A stretch of DNA of 5,832 nt from Chromatiaceae bacterium. GTDB taxonomy: Bacteria > Pseudomonadota > Gammaproteobacteria > Chromatiales > Chromatiaceae. The translations under genes were made by a program, and so were the position numbers. Each line of letters begins with the position of its first letter. The first letter of the stretch is position 1. The notes beneath the pieces were generated by a model. The model worked only from the letters and a program-made list of their open reading frames with translations. It did no database searches and was not told where the DNA came from. Shown here in pieces: positions 5,340 through 5,832 of this stretch. The DNA is taken from assembly GCA_016880695.1 (NCBI GenBank), contig JAEHCY010000084.1, positions 1 through 5,832 of the forward strand. The letters are read 5' to 3'.

Positions 5340-5832
5340 ATGACACATCGAAGATCCATAACGAGGGGTATCCTGCTACTGCTCGGCTCCGTGCTGGCAT
5401 GGCCCAGCCTGAGCCAGGCCGCCTGCACCATCAACCCCACCAACCCCACAGTCACCGCGGGCGGAAGCATCGCGTGGTCCGTCACCAATATCACGGGTAT
5501 CAGCGGCAGTTCCAGTAACTTCAGGTATAGCTGGCGCTTCAGCGGCGGCAGCCCGACGCCGACCTCGAGCACCAGTCGCAGCCCGACGGTGACCTACAGC
5601 GCTGCCGGCAACTCCACGACGAACCTGACGGTTCTGGGCTCTAACAACTCAAGCACCAGTTGCAGCCGTGCCTTCACGGTGGCCCCGAAGCCCACCATTT
5701 CGATTAACGATGTGACCCTGACCGAGGGTCAGACCGCCAGCTTCACGGTGAGCCTGTCCGCCGCGTCCAGCCAGACGGTGACTGTCCGCGCCAGCACGGC
5801 CGACGACTCCGCCAAGGCCCCGGGCGACTACA
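5340..5832 (+). CDS. Exported Ig/PKD-like and Calx-beta domain protein, N-terminal part (runs off the window)
   Basis: The frame is open from the ATG at 5340 to the right edge (164 residues seen, no stop), so the gene is partial because of the window, not broken. A Sec signal peptide is clear: basic MTHRRSITRG, hydrophobic ILLLLGSVLAW, then SLSQA with likely cleavage before AC at about 27-28. Cys29 lacks a proper lipobox (Gln at -3), so a lipoprotein is unlikely. Residues about 29-115 look like an Ig/PKD-type beta domain, rich in Ser, Thr, Asn and Gly; Cys29 and Cys108 could form a disulfide across it. From about 118, ISINDVTLTEGQTASFTV and SLSAASSQTVTVRASTADD match the opening strands of a Calx-beta domain, a calcium-binding fold usually repeated in large surface or secreted proteins. 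The role is probably adhesion or extracellular structure, which is inferred. It diverges from the two-component operon. Confidence 0.88.
   Translation, partial: MTHRRSITRGILLLLGSVLAWPSLSQAACTINPTNPTVTAGGSIAWSVTNITGISGSSSNFRYSWRFSGGSPTPTSSTSRSPTVTYSAAGNSTTNLTVLGSNNSSTSCSRAFTVAPKPTISINDVTLTEGQTASFTVSLSAASSQTVTVRASTADDSAKAPGDY

Noticed and set aside
5102..5572. Minus-strand open frame (156 codons) across the leader and the exported-protein start
   Set aside because: The plus strand here has an ideal ribosome binding site, signal peptide and Calx-beta start. The minus frame has no domain and would cover the promoter region.

Overview
This 5,832-base, GC-rich window reads as chromosomal DNA of a gammaproteobacterium. 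The evidence is a QseB/PmrA-type two-component pair, and a methylthioadenosine (MTA) deaminase gene beside mtnA, as in Pseudomonas. A Chromatiales-like host is a guess from composition and protein style, not something I can prove. I see no mobile element, CRISPR array, tRNA or rRNA.

Left part (22-2470): two divergent methionine-salvage genes. The minus-strand gene encodes a TRZ/ATZ-type amidohydrolase (MTA/S-adenosylhomocysteine deaminase, mtaD). The plus-strand gene encodes methylthioribose-1-phosphate isomerase (mtnA). If mtaD starts at 1350, where there is a clear ribosome binding site, a 61-base divergent promoter region separates them. The two enzymes fit a route from MTA via methylthioinosine and methylthioribose-1-phosphate to methylthioribulose-1-phosphate. 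The phosphorylase linking the two steps is not in the window.

Middle part (2478-4841): a minus-strand group reading, in transcription order, OmpR-family response regulator (4841-4188), sensor histidine kinase (4175-2754, GTG start) and a 71-residue two-helix membrane protein (2693-2478). Regulator and kinase are 12 bases apart and surely co-transcribed. The small gene follows after 60 bases and converges on mtnA.

Right part (4842-5832): about 500 non-coding bases, then the start of a plus-strand gene for an exported protein that runs off the right edge. That protein has a Sec signal peptide, an Ig/PKD-like region and the start of a Calx-beta domain. The non-coding stretch holds a perfect tandem CTTAAG-N5-CTTAAG site at 5090-5106, matching the PmrA/QseB box, between the regulator gene and the exported-protein gene. 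The likely reading is a regulator that controls itself and/or a divergently encoded surface or secreted protein. The exported-protein gene would have a leader of up to about 200 bases containing several long inverted repeats, including a 16-bp interrupted stem. This leader and the box are the most interesting parts of the window.
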